DNA from: Trichopria drosophilae
Taxonomy: Eukaryota; Arthropoda; Insecta; Hymenoptera; Diapriidae
DNA length: 64,000 nt
Assembly (NCBI GenBank): GCA_030407085.1
Contig: CM059587.1
Coordinates: forward strand, 80,985,001-81,049,000
Direction: 5' to 3'
Positions 49,787 through 60,755 of the stretch are shown here, one piece after another. Below the pieces are notes generated by a model. It did no database searches, was not told the DNA's origin, and saw only the letters and a list, made by a program, of their open reading frames with translations. The stretch's first letter is position 1, and every line of letters starts with the position of its first letter. Position numbers and translations under genes: made by a program.

Positions 49787-49962
49787 ATGAAGTGTAATGT
49801 AGAAGGCTATAAGGGTAAAATACGATTTAAATTTCTGAAAAATATCGGCCAAGGAAAAAAAATGGCTGGAAGCGTTCAAAAAGTGTTTTTTTCTACAAAA
49901 TCTGCAAAGGGTTTATGCATTAAGTGCTCTAATTCAAAAATATTTTTTCAAATAATTACACA
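49787..49962 (+). pseudogene. Decayed THAP-domain exon of a transposase
   Basis: It starts ATGAAGTGTAATGTAGAAGG (MKCNVEGYKGK), resembling the C-x-V-x-G-C-x-G-K opening of a THAP zinc finger but with the second Cys replaced by Tyr. In the annotated frame the run of A before TGGCTGG gives KKMAGS. One base out of frame the same DNA reads KKWLEAFKKC, matching the conserved Trp region of THAP domains, so a one-base indel in the A-run is likely. A consensus donor, CAG|GTATGT, follows at 49963, consistent with a first exon. It is TIR-flanked and not functional as it stands. The domain call rests on motif resemblance only. Confidence 0.5.
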
Positions 49963-50085
49963 GGTATGTTTTATTACACTTTGTCAATAATTTTTGAAAT
50001 CTACAATATTCATATTACCGTAATCATTTTCATACCCCATTTTCAGTTTGAATCGCTTTCTGATAATCGCTCATCTATATGTAAC

Positions 50086-50711
50086 CATCCAAGTTAACAC
50101 CAAGACGTCTGAAAGTTGGACGCAAAGCGGTCCTAACAATTTTGAGACAGTCTTACTTTTTAGTCTTGAAGATTGTTCTGCGACATCTTAAAGACGTGAC
50201 ATGCACCTTCAGATGATGGTCTTAAAGGCCGCAAATAAATCGTCTCACTTAAGACGTCTAAAAAAGAACAATTATGCCGTCTCTCGCACTGACGAGACTA
50301 ATATTATCATCCAGCGTTGGTACTGTATTTTTTCATATACATACAGTAATATAATAATGTTAATATTTAATATTCATTAAATGGTACCACTGTAATATAT
50401 ATCAGAGATTGGTACAAGTACATATTTATTTATTTAATGTTCACTCTTTTATATGTGCAAAGCGAGTCATAACATAAAGGTGATATGTGATTAATCATTC
50501 GGCTGCATATATACTGGTCTACACAAAACTTTGCCACTTGCGAGAAAGACAGGGACGCCTCTAAGACGTCCTAAATAGAGACGGTGCTTAGACGACCTTT
50601 TCAAGACAGTATTCCAAGGCCGGCTTTTTGTCAGCTTTTAGACACGACTTTAAGTCGTCTCGAAAACAACCTCTATGACGTCTTTCCGCAGCTTGTGTTA
50701 ACTGGGATACG
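50086..50711. mobile_element. Inverted-repeat element (AGTTAACAC ends, GACGTC arms) nested in the P-like transposon
   Basis: CCAAGTTAACACCAAGACGT at the left mirrors GACGTCTTTCCGCAGC and TTGTGTTAACTGGG at the right. The arms contain repeated AAGACGTCT, AGACAGT and AGTCGTCTC phrases in both orientations. About 620 bp with no coding capacity. It interrupts the THAP-type element, so it is younger, unless it is that element's own internal inverted repeat. Confidence 0.55.
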
Positions 50712-50778
50712 AATCTAGCAGTGAGCGGCCATGACAGTGCCAACTTCTACTGCTGCACCTGACGGAAAAGTTTGTCAA

Positions 50779-51059
50779 CAGACTTCCAAATAATCATCGC
50801 GATGGGAGTCAATCTATTGTATCGACTATTTTTTATGGATTTCATAACCATTCCGTTACAGAGATTGACAATTAAATCTAAAGATGTGAAATGGAATACA
50901 TATTTCCAATATAATAATTATAATATGTACACTCGCGGTACATAAAATAGGTCCTTATTTCTCTTCATGGATTAATAATAAATCTAGTAAACATATCAAT
51001 CTTTCTCAGTGTGATGCGTGATGAATTCTTGTGATTAAAAGTAGTTAATTAATTCCCGA
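50779..51059. other. AT-rich intronic DNA
   Basis: No supported feature other than a TTTCTCAGTGTGA phrase (51002-51014) resembling a MITE end without a partner. Confidence 0.3.
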
Positions 51060-51660
51060 CTAATCAAAAAATACAAATGATGGATCGATCCTCAACGAAA
51101 GATAGCCTCTGAACCCGAACCCGATAAAACAAAACACAATTACCTGGACAACGGACCAATGGAACACCAGGGACGAGATTCTGATGGCAGGCATTCTCAT
51201 TAGCGCCAATGAAGAAACGCGACTGAACAATGAGCCCTTTGGCGAATCGTGATGAACAAAACACACAATGAGAAACAATCCGTTTCCATCGTCACACTTT
51301 ATGATTTCCCTCGCGTCCCTCGCCCCGTTTCGCTTGATGTCGCGCCGAGGCGACTTTTGCTCCACCAAATCCATTTATTTATTTATTTATGGTTTCGCGA
51401 GGGGCGCCCCTCCCGGGCACCCTCCGAAACGTCGCTACAGTCGTGACCCTCCTGCAGGAAGCGTCCCCTGGGAGATTACCACCGCGGGACCAAGGGGAGT
51501 TTAAAAGTCACGAAGGAGAGAGCGCCACGCAACGAAAGGCACAATGCTCTATTCCGAGTCGAAATATTCTCGATTCCCAGCTCGTACATGGACGTGTTTG
51601 CAGATTAAAACGATTCGAAAACGAGCGAGAAAATCACCGTAACGTCGACTGATTCATGCA
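51060..51660. other. GC-rich intronic island with overlapping frames
   Basis: Five short frames on both strands overlap (for example + 51389-51652, - 51060-51374), with no domain in any. CpG-rich phrases such as TCGCGAGGGGCGCCCCTCCC dominate. Candidate conserved or regulatory island, not a gene. Confidence 0.35.
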
Positions 51661-52480
51661 CTCAAAATTTACTATCCGATCGTTGAGAACCGCAGTGCAT
51701 CAAGTGGCCCTAAGCTGGATTAGTGGTCACGAACTTTATAAGCAAGAATAAGCGTATTATAAGAAGGACGACTTATATCTCATTCCACATATTCGATGAT
51801 ATCACACGCCTGATACTCATACGTCATTCTGACATCTGTCATGTGTCACTCCAAATGCAGAGAGGGGATGTAGTTAAAACTAAAGTAATTCCAGAAAAAC
51901 GACATATTGAGGTCAATTAAGTAAAAAGTGATGTAAACAATAGAATAATCGTAGTGCCTAACATAAAAATAATAATTTGTGTTAGACCATTTATTTTACT
52001 ACAATTAGTCTCTTCATTCGTCGTATTTTGTAAATGGGGTATTTAACGTAAAGAGAACTATTTTTTGGACAATTTTAAATTAGATAGATTACAATAGATA
52101 GCTCAACATTGTCACATTTAGAAAATGGTTAACAGCTTGACAAGCAAACCTTCCTCAATACCACAACTTGAACATCATCATTATCATTCAGCATCATCAT
52201 TCTATATCTACTTCTACATTTGATTGTCATCCGACCTAATGAAAGTACCACATCACAATTATTCGACAAGATGATCTTAAGTCGTTATTATAATGCAATA
52301 TGATCATCATTTGACCCGATCCTCATCCTCTAGTATTCAAATAATCAATACATTTCAAATCCAAAACATTTTTGAAAAATGAAAATATTTTAATATTACA
52401 ATACTTTATTTGGGTTTGATCGGCACCGAAAAGACGACAATACGTAATATAAAAAGTACAGAAACATCTTTAATCCTACG
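51661..52480. other. AT-rich intronic DNA
   Basis: Loose ATCATCATT-type triplets around 52170-52340 are irregular. No gene or element is supported. Confidence 0.35.
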
Positions 52481-53060
52481 CGACATCCCATCGTGGATGG
52501 TGAGAATGGAAAGGTCTCCCTTTCTTCAAGATTCGTAAATTCCCCGTGGACTTTCGACGTCTACGTCAAGACGAAACGCACAATCGCCATCCGAGAAGTT
52601 CGATTTACCAGGAATACACATTCGGAAATGCAGTTGCCTCTCTCGTTAAAAAGACGGAACGGTTTTCTCCGTGCAAAAACCGGTGGCAATCTTAAAGGCA
52701 ATTCTGCCGATATACAGTATTCCTTTGATTTCCCATCCCACCAAGTCGCGCCTTCCTTTTTTACCAATTCGTTCCGTGAATCTTTCTCCACGAATGCGAG
52801 TCATTCGATTAGATTGCTATTGCTTTTGAGCTACCTCGTTCATTAATAAATTTTAATATAATTATTCCAGTTCGAGGAAATGATTATTTAAATGTTTCGT
52901 CATGATTGAAGGAACAAATTTACCAAGAAATACAAGCGTCACAATCCCAATTGGTTGCTGAATACTTTGCAAATATTACATTTTCAACGTTGACTTTGAA
53001 ATGATTCATTGTTTTCCGTGAAATGAACTCGGCCACTTGCGGACAGACCACGCGATCATT
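52481..53060. other. Moderate-GC intronic block
   Basis: A 117-codon + frame (52493-52846) and a 76-codon - frame overlap. No domain, signal peptide or splice support. Read as non-coding. Confidence 0.3.
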
Positions 53061-53935
53061 GACTCCACCTAGTAGGAGATTAAGTAAATTAACTTCGTCA
53101 GTTTATTAAACGATCAAATGTGTACATTCCTTGTATTTGTATATAGTTATCAAGATAATTAATGAGGCCCAACTTGGCACTATGCAATCTTTGTTTTCTG
53201 CGTATGGATGAAAGTTTATTTCTTATATAGGAAATTCTAATTCTAATCTAATACTAAACACAGGATAAGTTGCGATGATCTCCATTATTCCAAATTTAGT
53301 GGTCTTCTCACATATGTATCATATAAATCCCCATGTGAATAGTCAATAAAAGATCCTTGACTTTCACGGACCCAAAACTCTTTGACCGAACCGTGTCGAA
53401 TTTTGTTTTGGATGTTCTCATTGAAAAGCTTAAATATTCCCATAGTCACGAAGATAAACAGAAACGATACCGATTCTTTCAGACGGGAGGGCACGGACCC
53501 TTTTATTTTGACAAGTGGCATCATACCAAAAAGGCAGTGTGCGACGAGGGGATGAAGGGGGCGCGATCACGCCTGCGCCCTGTCAAACCGTATAGCTCCC
53601 GTCGCATTTTCTAAGCCCTAAGAATCACCGTAGCATGCGGCATAAAAGATCGCAATGTTCCTGGATTACCCGCGGCTTTACATGCCTCTCTTGTGGATTA
53701 TATTGTTCTGTACAGGATTCCGATGGGCGGTATCTACGAAACGCATTGTTCCGCAAATTGACATTTAACGCCCCGTTTCTAATTAGCACTTGGTTGGATC
53801 TTCCACGTTGACAATAAAAATCTTCGATTCGTTGTTACATTATTCGATATTGTTAATAGGTAATATGTATTCGATATTATAATATTTACGTTTTCTGTAT
53901 ACGTGATACATGATGAAAAGAAAGAAATTTCATTT
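53061..53935. other. Intronic DNA with a GC-rich core (53350-53800)
   Basis: The + frame 53357-53614 (85 codons) is not AT-driven and looks somewhat protein-like, with basic and aromatic residues, but matches no family I know and lacks flanking splice signals. The core includes GGGGCGCGATCACGCCTGCG. Candidate conserved non-coding element; a small exon is a weaker possibility. Confidence 0.3.
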
Positions 53936-54918
53936 GTTTGGTGTGGTTGAGCCTAATTTGTTTGCTAAATCCGTTTGGTTGTGATAATGTCGTATACCTA
54001 TGGCATTGTTTTTTGTGAACAAACCCGATTTGGTTGCCAGTTTGGTTCTGTCGATAACAACCAAATTTTTTAAATCCATCGATTACAATTCTGATCATAG
54101 AAACCAAATAATGTGTTAATGGTATAGACTGAACCTAATTTGGTTTGTTAAACCTGAACAGTTTGATTGGTACTATGTGCGTATATCAATGCCATTGTTT
54201 TTTGTAAACAAAACCGATTTGGTTGCCAGTTTGGTTCTGTCGATAACAACCAAATTGTTTAAATCCTTCGATTACAATTCTGATCATAGAAACCAAATAA
54301 TGTGTTAATGGTATAGACAGAACCTAATTTGGTTTGCTAAACCCGAACCTTTTGATTGCTACTACGTGCGCATATCAATGGCATTATTTTTTGTAAACCA
54401 AGTCGGTTTTATTGAAGCAAACAAACTTGTGTAGGAGCAAAACCAGCCGATTTGATGCAGTTGGTAGCGACCAAATTGTTTAATTCGATCGCTTAAAATT
54501 CTAATGATAGAAACCAAATCAATTTTTAATAGTATAGTCAGAACCTAAGTTGCTAAACCCCAACCGTTTGATTGGAACAATGTAAATATTATTTTCTGCG
54601 AACCAAACCGATTTTGTTGATGCAACCGAATTTATTTAGGAGTGAAACATTCAATAGCAATCAAATTATTTAATTCCATCGATTAGACTTCTGATAGAAA
54701 CCAAGCCATTTTTTTTATGGTATAGGCAGAACGCACTTTGGTTCCTAAACCAGAACCGTTCGGTAGGGACAATATACATATACCTCTAGCATTGTTTTTT
54801 GTAGACCAAACCGATGTTATGGAAGCAAACAAATTTGTTTAAGACCAAAACCAGCCAGATTGGTTCCGTCGATAACAACCAAATTATTTAATTCCAACGA
54901 TTAGATTTCTAATAATAT
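53936..54918. repeat. ~190-bp satellite-like tandem repeat, about five monomers
   Basis: AAACCAAATAATGTG starts monomers at 54101 and 54290 (189 bp apart), then diverged AAACCAAATC at 54511 and AAACCAAGCC at 54698, with a partial monomer at each end. Each contains GCATTGTTTTTTGTAAAC-like, CCGATTTGGTTGC and GTCGATAACAACCAAAT phrases, with inverted AACCAAA/TTTGGTT inside. Monomers 1-2 are nearly identical at their 3' halves; later ones are diverged. A 73-codon - frame inside is a by-product. Confidence 0.85.
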
Positions 54919-55379
54919 GATTAACATTCCAGATACTAATGTAGACATAATGTCTTAGTCTCAACATTTGTCCTTACATTTTATGAATGATAATAATGTT
55001 TTTTTTTATTGGACTATTTTTATTGGATATACCGGAAACACTTTTGGGTTGAACACATTATATGCACCAAAAAACAATATCTCGTAGTGAAACCCTATCT
55101 ACAATTGAATATCTGGAATGCTAAAATTTTTTTAGCAAGTTTTGATAGTAGACTTAAAGCGTTTATATTTATAATAGTATGTACCGAATTCTATAAACTG
55201 TATGCAATATTTTGAAAAGAATCGGCTAAAAATTCTGACGTATTAAGTTTTTAAAATCAGTTTTTAAAATTTTCGGCTTTTTTGGATATACTTTAACTAA
55301 GCATTTGATTTGCATTTTTGTCGAAATGAAGGACTGAAAAAATGTTAATGAAGATGCCGAGATTCCGTCGAGATGCGTT
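54919..55379. other. AT-rich intronic DNA
   Basis: No supported feature. Confidence 0.35.
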
Positions 55380-55610
55380 AATTCAGGCACTTGTCGGCAG
55401 AATTTAATTTGGACCTGCGAATGGACCACGAAGCGGACAGGCGAATGAATAATGGAAGTTTCAATGAAATTTTCCAGTTCGCCGCGGGGCACCGTAATAT
55501 TAGCTTACTGCCACGCGGAGCCGGATTAACTCTCGCAGACAAAAATTGCATCTCGGCGCAATTCCGTGTTGTCTTCTCCCTTTCGAACTGAAGGAAACGC
55601 CGCCGAACAA
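55380..55610. other. Higher-GC intronic block
   Basis: Complex sequence with CpGs (GTTCGCCGCGGGGCACCG). A 66-codon frame has no domain. Candidate conserved non-coding element. Confidence 0.3.
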
Positions 55611-56629
55611 TGCCTTTTCCCCCCTTATATTAAAAATGACGATACGTACGAGTGAACGCCTCCAAAAAATAGCTTGGGAAAAGAATCACAACTATAAATA
55701 CTATTATTTTTCGTGACATTCAAAAATTCGCGTTTCTAGGAGTCTAGTAAGAAAATTTGCACATTTGAAAAAAATAATATGTACTAATTTAAGAATTGTC
55801 CAACGAAAATAAGACTAACCTCTAAAAAATGACATTATGGTCAAGTACCACATGTGTACGTATAAAAATGAAAAAACCAATGGCAATACATAGTTAAGTA
55901 ACACAATTTTTAAAATTATCGAAATTAAAAAAGTAGACAATTAAAATGGCGGATCAAATATGGCCGACAACAATTAAAAAAAAACTGGTTTCCCAGATGT
56001 CATAACTAATTAACGACTAAACAGCGAAAACATACGCCTTTTCATTTTCATTAACGAAATTCGACCGTCATTTAGTTTAGTTGACAATGAGACGAAGTAG
56101 CTTAGCCGCCGCTAGGAGCGCTCGCGACTCCCACGGTTCTATTTTGCTCTCGTTATGGGAATGTACTTCTATTTTGTACATTAGACCACTTTAAGGAACG
56201 TTTCAGCAATACTTATCTTATTAATTTTATCTTATGTGGTCCCCACATTTCGTATCTAACATTCATATATTGCAAATTCTAAGAAATTTGTCGCTAGTAA
56301 TAAACCATAACCTTCATAACCTCCAACCCTATTGCCAAAAGTAGAAAACAAAACTTTGTTCCTCGTTATTTTATTTGAGAAAAATAAACGTAGTAATGTC
56401 CTTCAAGCAAATTATCATCAATTAACACTGGTTTATGACTTTTAAAAATTGTATAAAAACAAACTAAGTTTGGAATTAAAATATTTAAATATTTTAATTA
56501 AGGGTTATGAATTATGTACCCTTGCGAAATACGAATTCGCTTTCCGTAACCTTCAACACAGTGTCAGGTTTCGCTTGCTCATTAGATTGTTGACATTGTT
56601 ACTTTCTCGTTCATGAAAGTGAACGAGAT
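55611..56629. other. Intronic DNA with dispersed short repeats
   Basis: AAAATGGCGGATCAAATATG (55943-55962) is another copy of the ATGGCGG phrase. GCCGCCGCTAGGAGCGCTCG (56105-56124) is the reverse of the CTCCTAGCGGCG phrase at 32962. No gene. Confidence 0.4.
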
Positions 56630-57244
56630 GAACACTATACGGGATGCCACGTGGAATGCGACCCACGATCTCAGGTGTCAAGTTGCACTTGATGAGATTA
56701 CCGGGTGTTTTAGAATATTGCACAATACTATATATACACTCTCCTCATCTTGGCGTGAAACACATTCTCGATTGAAATTAGATTTTCATTCACTTACGAG
56801 CGATGACAAACAAAAAATAAGAGGGAAACAAATCGTTCACTTTGTTGGCAGGTAATTCAAAAATTGATCTTACGGCAGTCTATCTCAGATATTCTGCCTC
56901 TTTATTATATCTCGTGATATTTATACAAAATTAAAAATGTAGTTCAAATATATAAAAATATAAAATATAAATAAAAGAAATATTTTCTCCCAAAAATTAC
57001 TTAATAATTAAGATAATTAAGTTTTAATTGTTCTCTTACAAGTACTTTCGATGGATAATCCAAAGATCCTGGGTTCAAATACCTATGCATCGATTTTCTC
57101 GAGTTCGGTCCTCATTTTTTGTTAAAAATGAAAAAATGATAGAAAATAACAAAAAATTGGTATCGTTATCAACTTTCTTAACAATTAAAAAATTGATTTT
57201 TTAAAATCATTATTTGTCATTATGTGGCATCCCGTATAGTGTTC
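56630..57244. mobile_element. Element with perfect 21-bp inverted ends, CACTATACGGG type
   Basis: GAACACTATACGGGATGCCA plus C (56630-56650) is exactly inverted at 57224-57244. The 615-bp interval has no transposase; the 80-codon frame at 56613-56855 starts outside the end and has no domain. The ends contain CACTA, but no 3-bp target duplication is evident, so superfamily is undecided. It carries a SINE-like segment inside (57040-57130). Confidence 0.75.
57040..57130 (+). repeat. tRNA-derived SINE-like repeat (second copy)
   Basis: GATCCTGGGTTCAAATACC (B-box) followed by GAGTTCGGTCCTCATTTTTT aligns with the minus-strand copy at 22795-22905. No tRNA cloverleaf. Nested inside, or captured by, the 56630-57244 element. 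Confidence 0.5.
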
Positions 57245-58500
57245 TTGTAAATTTTACTGCATATTATTAGAAGTAAATATCAGAAACATTAAACTCAAAC
57301 CTAATAATAAAAAAAATCGTAAACAAGTTTTTTACTCTATATTTAATGAGCCATAAAATCCCAAACTTAATGAACTGTTACTTGCATGTTAATGAAATGC
57401 GAAATATTAAAATTTTACGATATCTAAATTCTTATAATAATATGCAAATATTTTAAAATTAGAACTTCTCTGGTACGTAAACATAATTGTTCACCTCGTT
57501 ATAAGTAACTTAATAATAAGGTCCCGTTTTAATCACGATCTGAATTTTTCCACGCAATCGTTGCAAAAGTTTTGTGAATTGTTACGCTCTAGCATACTTT
57601 TTAAATATCGGCAGTGAGATCGAGATTCCTCTCAAGTTTTAATTTATTGACCTGAAAAATTGTTATTGACATTAATGGGATTATCTCTTCCGGCGATTCG
57701 AGAAAACAATTCAAGAAAATTCTATTTAAGTCAACAACTGATATAAAAGATAAAATTGAGATAGATCACCGACATAGACACAATAAAAATATATAAAAAC
57801 TTATCTCATTCAATAAAACGCATATAACTATATTATAAAATCAAATCCGGACAAAAAATATAAATTTTCAAACAAAATTAGGAAATTGAATATAATTTAC
57901 ACATGCAGAAAGGAATGATATTTATAAATTTTTTGCAATCAGAATTATTGAATTTTATCTATTAATGCACACCAAAAAAGCTAGTATAGCGAGTTAAAAC
58001 AATTTTCCTAAATAAATGACAAACAGCCAAATTTTTATTGAAATATAATGTCAGCACGATGAAACAATTTATTTGGCAATAAAGAAATGCATTAATTCTA
58101 AACTCGTTTTATAAAAAATATCATAAAATATTAACTGATAAATTCTTGAAGAAAATTTTGGTTAATACGTAAATCCGATCCAGTTTACTAACTGTTGACA
58201 AAACGATCATTACAACTGGTTTATTGATGAAAATCGACAGTTAAATTTAATAAAACCATTTTTTTATTAGTTCATTCTTGTGCTTATTATTGTGTTAACC
58301 CGAGTAAAGAAAATCTATTTAATCTTTAACTTAGTTCATTTATAGTAAATCCATAATATAAATATACTTTTATCTAGGTATTTCAAATTAAAACAGAGTG
58401 TGCGCCTCTAATTTTTTATTTCTAAAAAAAATGTATTAAAATCGGTACTAAAATGAGGCTTGTAAAACTATTTGAGTAAGAATAATCGTTTTCCGTGCAG
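57245..58500. other. AT-rich intronic DNA
   Basis: No supported feature. Confidence 0.4.
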
Positions 58501-58542
58501 TGTGCGCCGACGCCAGAATGCTACTTGGGGAGGGAGGTGAAA

Positions 58543-58614
58543 CGTGGTGGGGAGCACAGTCGTGGTGGGGAGCACAGTCGTAGTAGGGAGCGCAGTCGTA
58601 GTGGGGAGTGGTTG
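58543..58614. repeat. 18-bp G-rich minisatellite
   Basis: Unit CGTGGTGGGGAGCACAGT twice exactly, then two diverged copies (CGTAGTAGGGAGCGCAGT, CGTAGTGGGGAGTG...). As the period is a multiple of three, the minus strand has a hexapeptide-repeat frame (Asp-Cys-Ala-Pro-containing), but nothing supports translation. GGGG runs recur each unit, so G-quadruplex potential exists. Confidence 0.85.
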
Positions 58615-58626
58615 TGAGTGGGGATA

Positions 58627-58672
58627 CAGAGACTGTCAGCCGACGAAAATCCGAGAATTTCGACAGTCTCTG
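58627..58672. other. Strong hairpin with 11-bp perfect arms
   Basis: CAGAGACTGTC (58627-58637) and GACAGTCTCTG (58662-58672) are perfect complements, with an inner CGAAA/TTTCG pair. It sits 13 bp after the minisatellite. No known small-RNA seed is recognised. Confidence 0.55.
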
Positions 58673-59219
58673 GCACAAGTTTATAACAGTTGTTGAAATG
58701 TTTTAAAATATACAAAGCAAAAGAAAAGTTAAAATTCAGTTTAAAACCCGTAGCTATGTAAAGCAGCTCTTATACATATAACCAAAGTAGTATCACATTA
58801 CTATCTTGATGTTTAAAATAAGTGTATAACTCTGGAGTTGATTGAAATATCAGATAGTGACTACAAACATATTTATATTAACGATTCCTTTTTTTAACAA
58901 CTACCTTTTCAGCATCTATTTATCGGTGCTCAGCTACTGCGTCCATGAGATTACCCCCATTATATACAAATTGTCAACTCTATTTCTTCTCCGAATTAAA
59001 TTATTCGATCTCAAACAGAATTCCAATACAGGCATCTTCAATTTAGACTGAACTTGACCATTAAGAAATTGTGCACCCTACAATCCACCTGATTCTCCAG
59101 ACCAGGTCCATCTCATAATTTGTTAAAACCCCCATCAACATTTGTAGAACTGATTAGAGGAAAACGTAACATAATTTGAAATGAAGCTACAAGAATTTTT
59201 CAAATTCGATATGATCGAG
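58673..59219. other. AT-rich intronic DNA
   Basis: No supported feature. Confidence 0.35.
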
Positions 59220-59610
59220 AAAAATCTTTTCACAGAGAGGAGGAGGAAGAAAAAGGAACAGTCTAAAAGTTTGCCGATTTAATTTAAGAGAGTTCTTCGG
59301 GAACTTGAAACGACGCGATGTCTTCTTTCATCTCGTCTGCTCTTGGCGCGTTCATTTATTTATGCGAATGTCAAATATTTTCTCGACATTTTTCGAGGGA
59401 ATAGTGGGAATGGCAGGTAACGTTCGGCTAACGTGCTGAACTCGTAAGAGCTTCTCTCATGGGGGAATCGAAGAAAGTAAAAGTAGCTAATCCCATAACG
59501 AAGGACGTGAGAAAGGGGAGGAACGAGAAACCGTATGGCTTACGAACTTTTCCACGATTTTCCCTACAGCAAAGACGTGGCGGAACTATTTTTGTCGTAA
59601 CGTAAATTAC
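59220..59610. other. Higher-complexity intronic block
   Basis: No long frame. Moderate GC with phrases such as GTTCGGCTAACGTGCTG. Candidate conserved non-coding element. Confidence 0.25.
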
Positions 59611-60179
59611 TTTTTGATGAGATGATCAATTTTTACAAAGTTCATCTCCGACACTTTATCGTAGTACTTACATTCGTGTAACTGTCATGTCGTTCAGAGT
59701 CCATTTTGTCGAGAAATTGTCAACAATTACATTTTTTATTGAATGGGGAGATATCATGAAATCTTGTATTTTTGTGAAAAACATTGTTTACATATGACCA
59801 AAAATTTAAGAAAGTTGTATTTCTTTTGAATTGTATTTATTTTATGGTACACGTGACCCCATTTTTTTATTACTACCCTAACCTCCAACCGCAGAGATAA
59901 GGATGACGGTCGAACTTCGGAGATATTTGACACCAGTGTCTACAACCAAATTCGTTTTCAAAAGGAAAAAATATATCCATAACATGTGGCTGTTTCTTAG
60001 TTTCTTAGTTTTACCATCGTTTATTTAGATTGTATTATCTATTAAAAAATAATATTTACACTTGAATCTGTCTCTTTTTATTCATAACCAAAAATAACCC
60101 CAAAATTAATCAGGAACCAGAAAAGACCCCAAAACAATTTTGATATTCTAAACTCTAAAAATATTAATTATTATTGAAA
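59611..60179. other. AT-rich intronic DNA
   Basis: No supported feature. Confidence 0.3.
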
Positions 60180-60470
60180 GAACCAAAATAATCGTGGAAT
60201 GCAACGTACAGCGTATCGGCTTGAAAGAATATTTGATACGATCGAAAGGCCGATACTTTTTTTTCAACGTAAAAAAAAGGAAGCGATAAAGGGCTCTTTG
60301 TGGAGCGAACCCAAAAGAAAGAACGCGAGGAGCAGTCTCTTTAACGCGCCTTTTCGTTAGTCGCAGAATATCGTGTTAGGACGCTTTTAAGGGTACTTTC
60401 ACTTTCTGGGGATAGAAAAAAGGGAGGAAAACAACTCTCCTTGGACACGAAAAGAAAAGTCAAATTCCAA
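60180..60470. other. Higher-complexity intronic block with a short hairpin
   Basis: GTATCGGC (60211) and GCCGATAC (60250) are inverted about 40 bp apart. The rest is CpG-containing, frame-less sequence, possibly conserved non-coding. Confidence 0.25.
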
Positions 60471-60743
60471 ATTTTGGTAGTAATTTTTATGTACAAATTT
60501 GATGTTATTCAATCTAGCAGGTGAAAATAAAGTAATGTTGGATAAATTTTTAATATTAATTTTGAAACCCTCTCTAAAGTTTAAACTAATGTCATAAAAA
60601 CGAGAAAAATATCTTTAAATTAACTTTAAATTTCGAAAAGAGATATATTCAATATAGTAGAATACATAAAATAGCATATTTAAAACTTCCGAATAACCTA
60701 AAGAATGAACATTATTATAATAGAACGTGAGATTCTGTGATTA

Positions 60744-60755
60744 CCACCAGATGGC
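60744..60755 (+). promoter_or_regulatory. CTCF-like motif in a solo repeat arm
   Basis: CCACCAGATGGC is a perfect CTCF core match. The continuing TATCGATTCCAAAACTGAAG resembles the arms of the foldback at 60912-61113, so it is probably a solo arm of that repeat. Confidence 0.45.

Larger units (their letters stand above)
49593..50778 (+). mobile_element. Degenerate P-like (THAP-type) DNA transposon with nested element
   Basis: Long terminal inverted repeats: TTGACAAA, CAGCAGTATAAGTTG and GTGTCATGGCCGCTCACT at the left (49593-49651) mirror AGTGAGCGGCCATGACAGTG, CAACTTCTACTGCTG and TTTGTCAA at the right (50719-50778). Between them lies a decayed THAP-like exon and a second inverted-repeat element (50086-50711). 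THAP domains at the N-terminus are typical of P-superfamily transposases, which is the basis of the class call. No target duplication was identified. Confidence 0.6.

Noticed and set aside
53357..53614. 85-codon + frame as a small exon
   Set aside because: Somewhat protein-like but matches no family I know and lacks flanking acceptor and donor sites.
55009..55215. YFYWIYRKHF-like stretch as the next ChAT exon
   Set aside because: Superficial resemblance to the family's WL..MY segment; no acceptor AG precedes it and the following residues do not fit.
56837..56857. TTGGCAGGTAATT as a recursive splice (zero-length exon) site
   Set aside because: The pyrimidine tract is weak, and the site lies inside a mobile element.
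57065..57085. tRNA gene from the GGGTTCAAATACC B-box
   Set aside because: No A-box, acceptor stem or anticodon arm; better explained as a SINE-like repeat.
58448..58678. Minus-strand frame encoding a hexapeptide repeat
   Set aside because: It arises because the minisatellite period is 18 bp; nothing indicates translation.
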